Below are positions 5,157 to 6,156 of a stretch of DNA of 6,156 nt, piece by piece (the stretch's first letter is position 1; each line of letters begins with the position of its first letter). Position numbers and translations under genes: made by a program. Below the pieces are notes generated by a model. The model worked only from the letters and a program-made list of their open reading frames with translations. It searched no databases and was not told where the DNA came from. This DNA comes from Crenotrichaceae bacterium (lineage in GTDB: Bacteria > Pseudomonadota > Gammaproteobacteria > Methylococcales > DRLZ01): the NCBI GenBank assembly GCA_011322755.1, contig DRLZ01000390.1:1-6156 (forward strand). The letters are read 5' to 3'.

Positions 5157-6156
5157 ATGTTAACCCCATCCAGCACCGCTCATCAAACCAATTTATTTGG
5201 AACCGATCTATTGCAACAGCTGGATCCCCATGATCCTCTCTTACAACTGGCCAAGGTCATTCCCTGGGTTGAATTTGAACGCGCCTTTGCCAAACACTAC
5301 ACGCACAATACAGGCCGCCCCGCCAAACCTATCCGCTTGATGGTTGGTTTGCTGTTATTGAAACAGTTAGAAAATCATCAGTGATGAGAAGGTGGTGCTC
5401 CAATTCAAGCGCAACCCCTACTACCAATCCTTTTGCGGATTCACAGAATTCAGCTGTACGGCTCCGTGTGACAGCACAGAGCTGGTTCATTTTAGACAAC
5501 GGATTGGAACGGAAGGATTTGAACGCATTTTTCAAATGAGCGTTCAGCTGCATGGCAAGGCGGCATTAGAAAAGACGGTGAATATCGATACCACGGTGCA
5601 AGAAAAGAACATCACCTATCCCACCGACGCCAAGCTGGCGATCAAGATCATCAACCGTCTGAACAAATTAGCCAAAAAACACGGCATTCAACAACGTCGT
5701 ACCTTCACAAAAGAAGTCAAGTCACTGCGCTTGGCAATTCGCCACTTTCGACATGTGAAACGCCGGGCGAAAGCGAAAAGAGCGTTAAAGCGACTCCGCA
5801 CCATTGCGGAGATTTTGATCCGGGAATTACGACGCACCTTGCCCAAGCACTGTTTATTTGAACACCACCAAAAAGACTTTTTGTTTTACGAACGGGTGCT
5901 GAATCAACAGCCGAAAGATCGCAACAAAATCTATTCGCTGCATGAGCCTGATGTGTACTGCATTGGAAAAGGAAAAGACCACAAACAATACGAATATGGC
6001 AATAAGGTCTCCATTTCTGCCACGGCGACAACCAATATTATTGTTGGTGTCGTCAGTCACGCGACAAACTGCCACGATAATCACACGTTACCCGATGTTC
6101 TGGCGCAGATTGAGCGCACACGCGGGACACCTGTCAAAGATGCCGTGTGTGATCGC
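5157..6156 (+). pseudogene. IS5-superfamily transposase, frameshifted and cut by the window end
   Basis: A first frame runs from the ATG at 5157 to a TGA at 5382-5384 (75 residues: NLFGTDLLQQLDPHDPLLQL, later GRPAKPIRLMVGLLLLKQLEN). This is the N-terminal DUF772-type domain of IS5-like transposases. The protein then continues in the next frame from about 5377 (SDEKVVLQFKRNPYYQSFCG) with no stop to the window end. The first catalytic Asp is at 5587-5589 (NIDTTVQEKNITYPTD). A long basic helical insert follows, then IYSLHEPDVYCIGKGKDHK, and the probable second Asp at 6151-6153 (VCDR). The third acidic residue lies outside. Joining the frames needs removal of one base between 5371 and 5381, giving a family-like LEN-(L/I)-SDE. 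The ribosome site is poor (GGTGA, 5149-5153). Most likely a one-base insertion mutation or sequencing error; a programmed +1 shift is less likely. Confidence 0.75.

Larger units (their letters stand above)
4972..6156 (+). mobile_element. IS5-superfamily insertion sequence, left part only
   Basis: The transposase described at 5157-6156 defines the element. Its left end must lie between the terminator (4971) and the transposase start, but I cannot place it because the right terminal inverted repeat is outside the window; the feature start is therefore only an outer limit. The element has entered the space just after the TRL terminator and disrupts no visible gene. Family membership rests on the transposase N-terminal domain and the spacing of the catalytic residues. 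Confidence 0.6.

Noticed and set aside
5717..6084. Minus-strand open frames across the transposase region.
   Set aside because: They lie opposite clear transposase coding sequence (first catalytic Asp region through VCDR) and show no family features.

Overview
The window looks like a piece of a Gram-negative, probably proteobacterial chromosome of moderate GC content. The main clues are an outer-membrane-type lipoprotein of the TRL family, a GldG-like/DUF4340 ABC-exporter gene pair and an IS5-type insertion sequence. A beta- or gammaproteobacterium (for instance a Nitrosomonas-like ammonia oxidiser) would fit, but that is an impression from gene content and not a proof. All genes I can support lie on the + strand.

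Region 1 (1-1064) is the distal end of an ABC-2-type exporter operon: the C-terminal part of a GldG-like auxiliary subunit, overlapping by 11 bases a short DUF4340 membrane-anchored protein. The ATPase and permease genes are expected upstream, outside the window.

Region 2 (1065-4362) is a two-gene operon. An AT-rich 219-base leader carries a candidate promoter and two families of short repeats that look like regulator sites. It precedes a stand-alone, AlsS-like thiamine-diphosphate enzyme annotated as acetolactate synthase, and an aldehyde dehydrogenase that starts one base after the synthase stop codon. No acetolactate synthase small subunit and no acetolactate decarboxylase is present. The tight pairing suggests one pathway in which a 2-keto acid is decarboxylated or ligated and an aldehyde is oxidised, but the substrate cannot be read from the sequence.

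Region 3 (4363-4971) holds a small TRL-family lipoprotein gene, apparently monocistronic, closed by a perfect 13-bp hairpin terminator.

Region 4 (4972-6156) is an intergenic patch with tandem and inverted repeats, followed by the left part of an IS5-superfamily insertion sequence. Its transposase reading frame is broken by one extra base after about 75 codons and runs off the window at the second catalytic aspartate. I see no CRISPR array, tRNA or rRNA. The most interesting unit is the synthase/aldehyde dehydrogenase operon with its repeat-rich control region.
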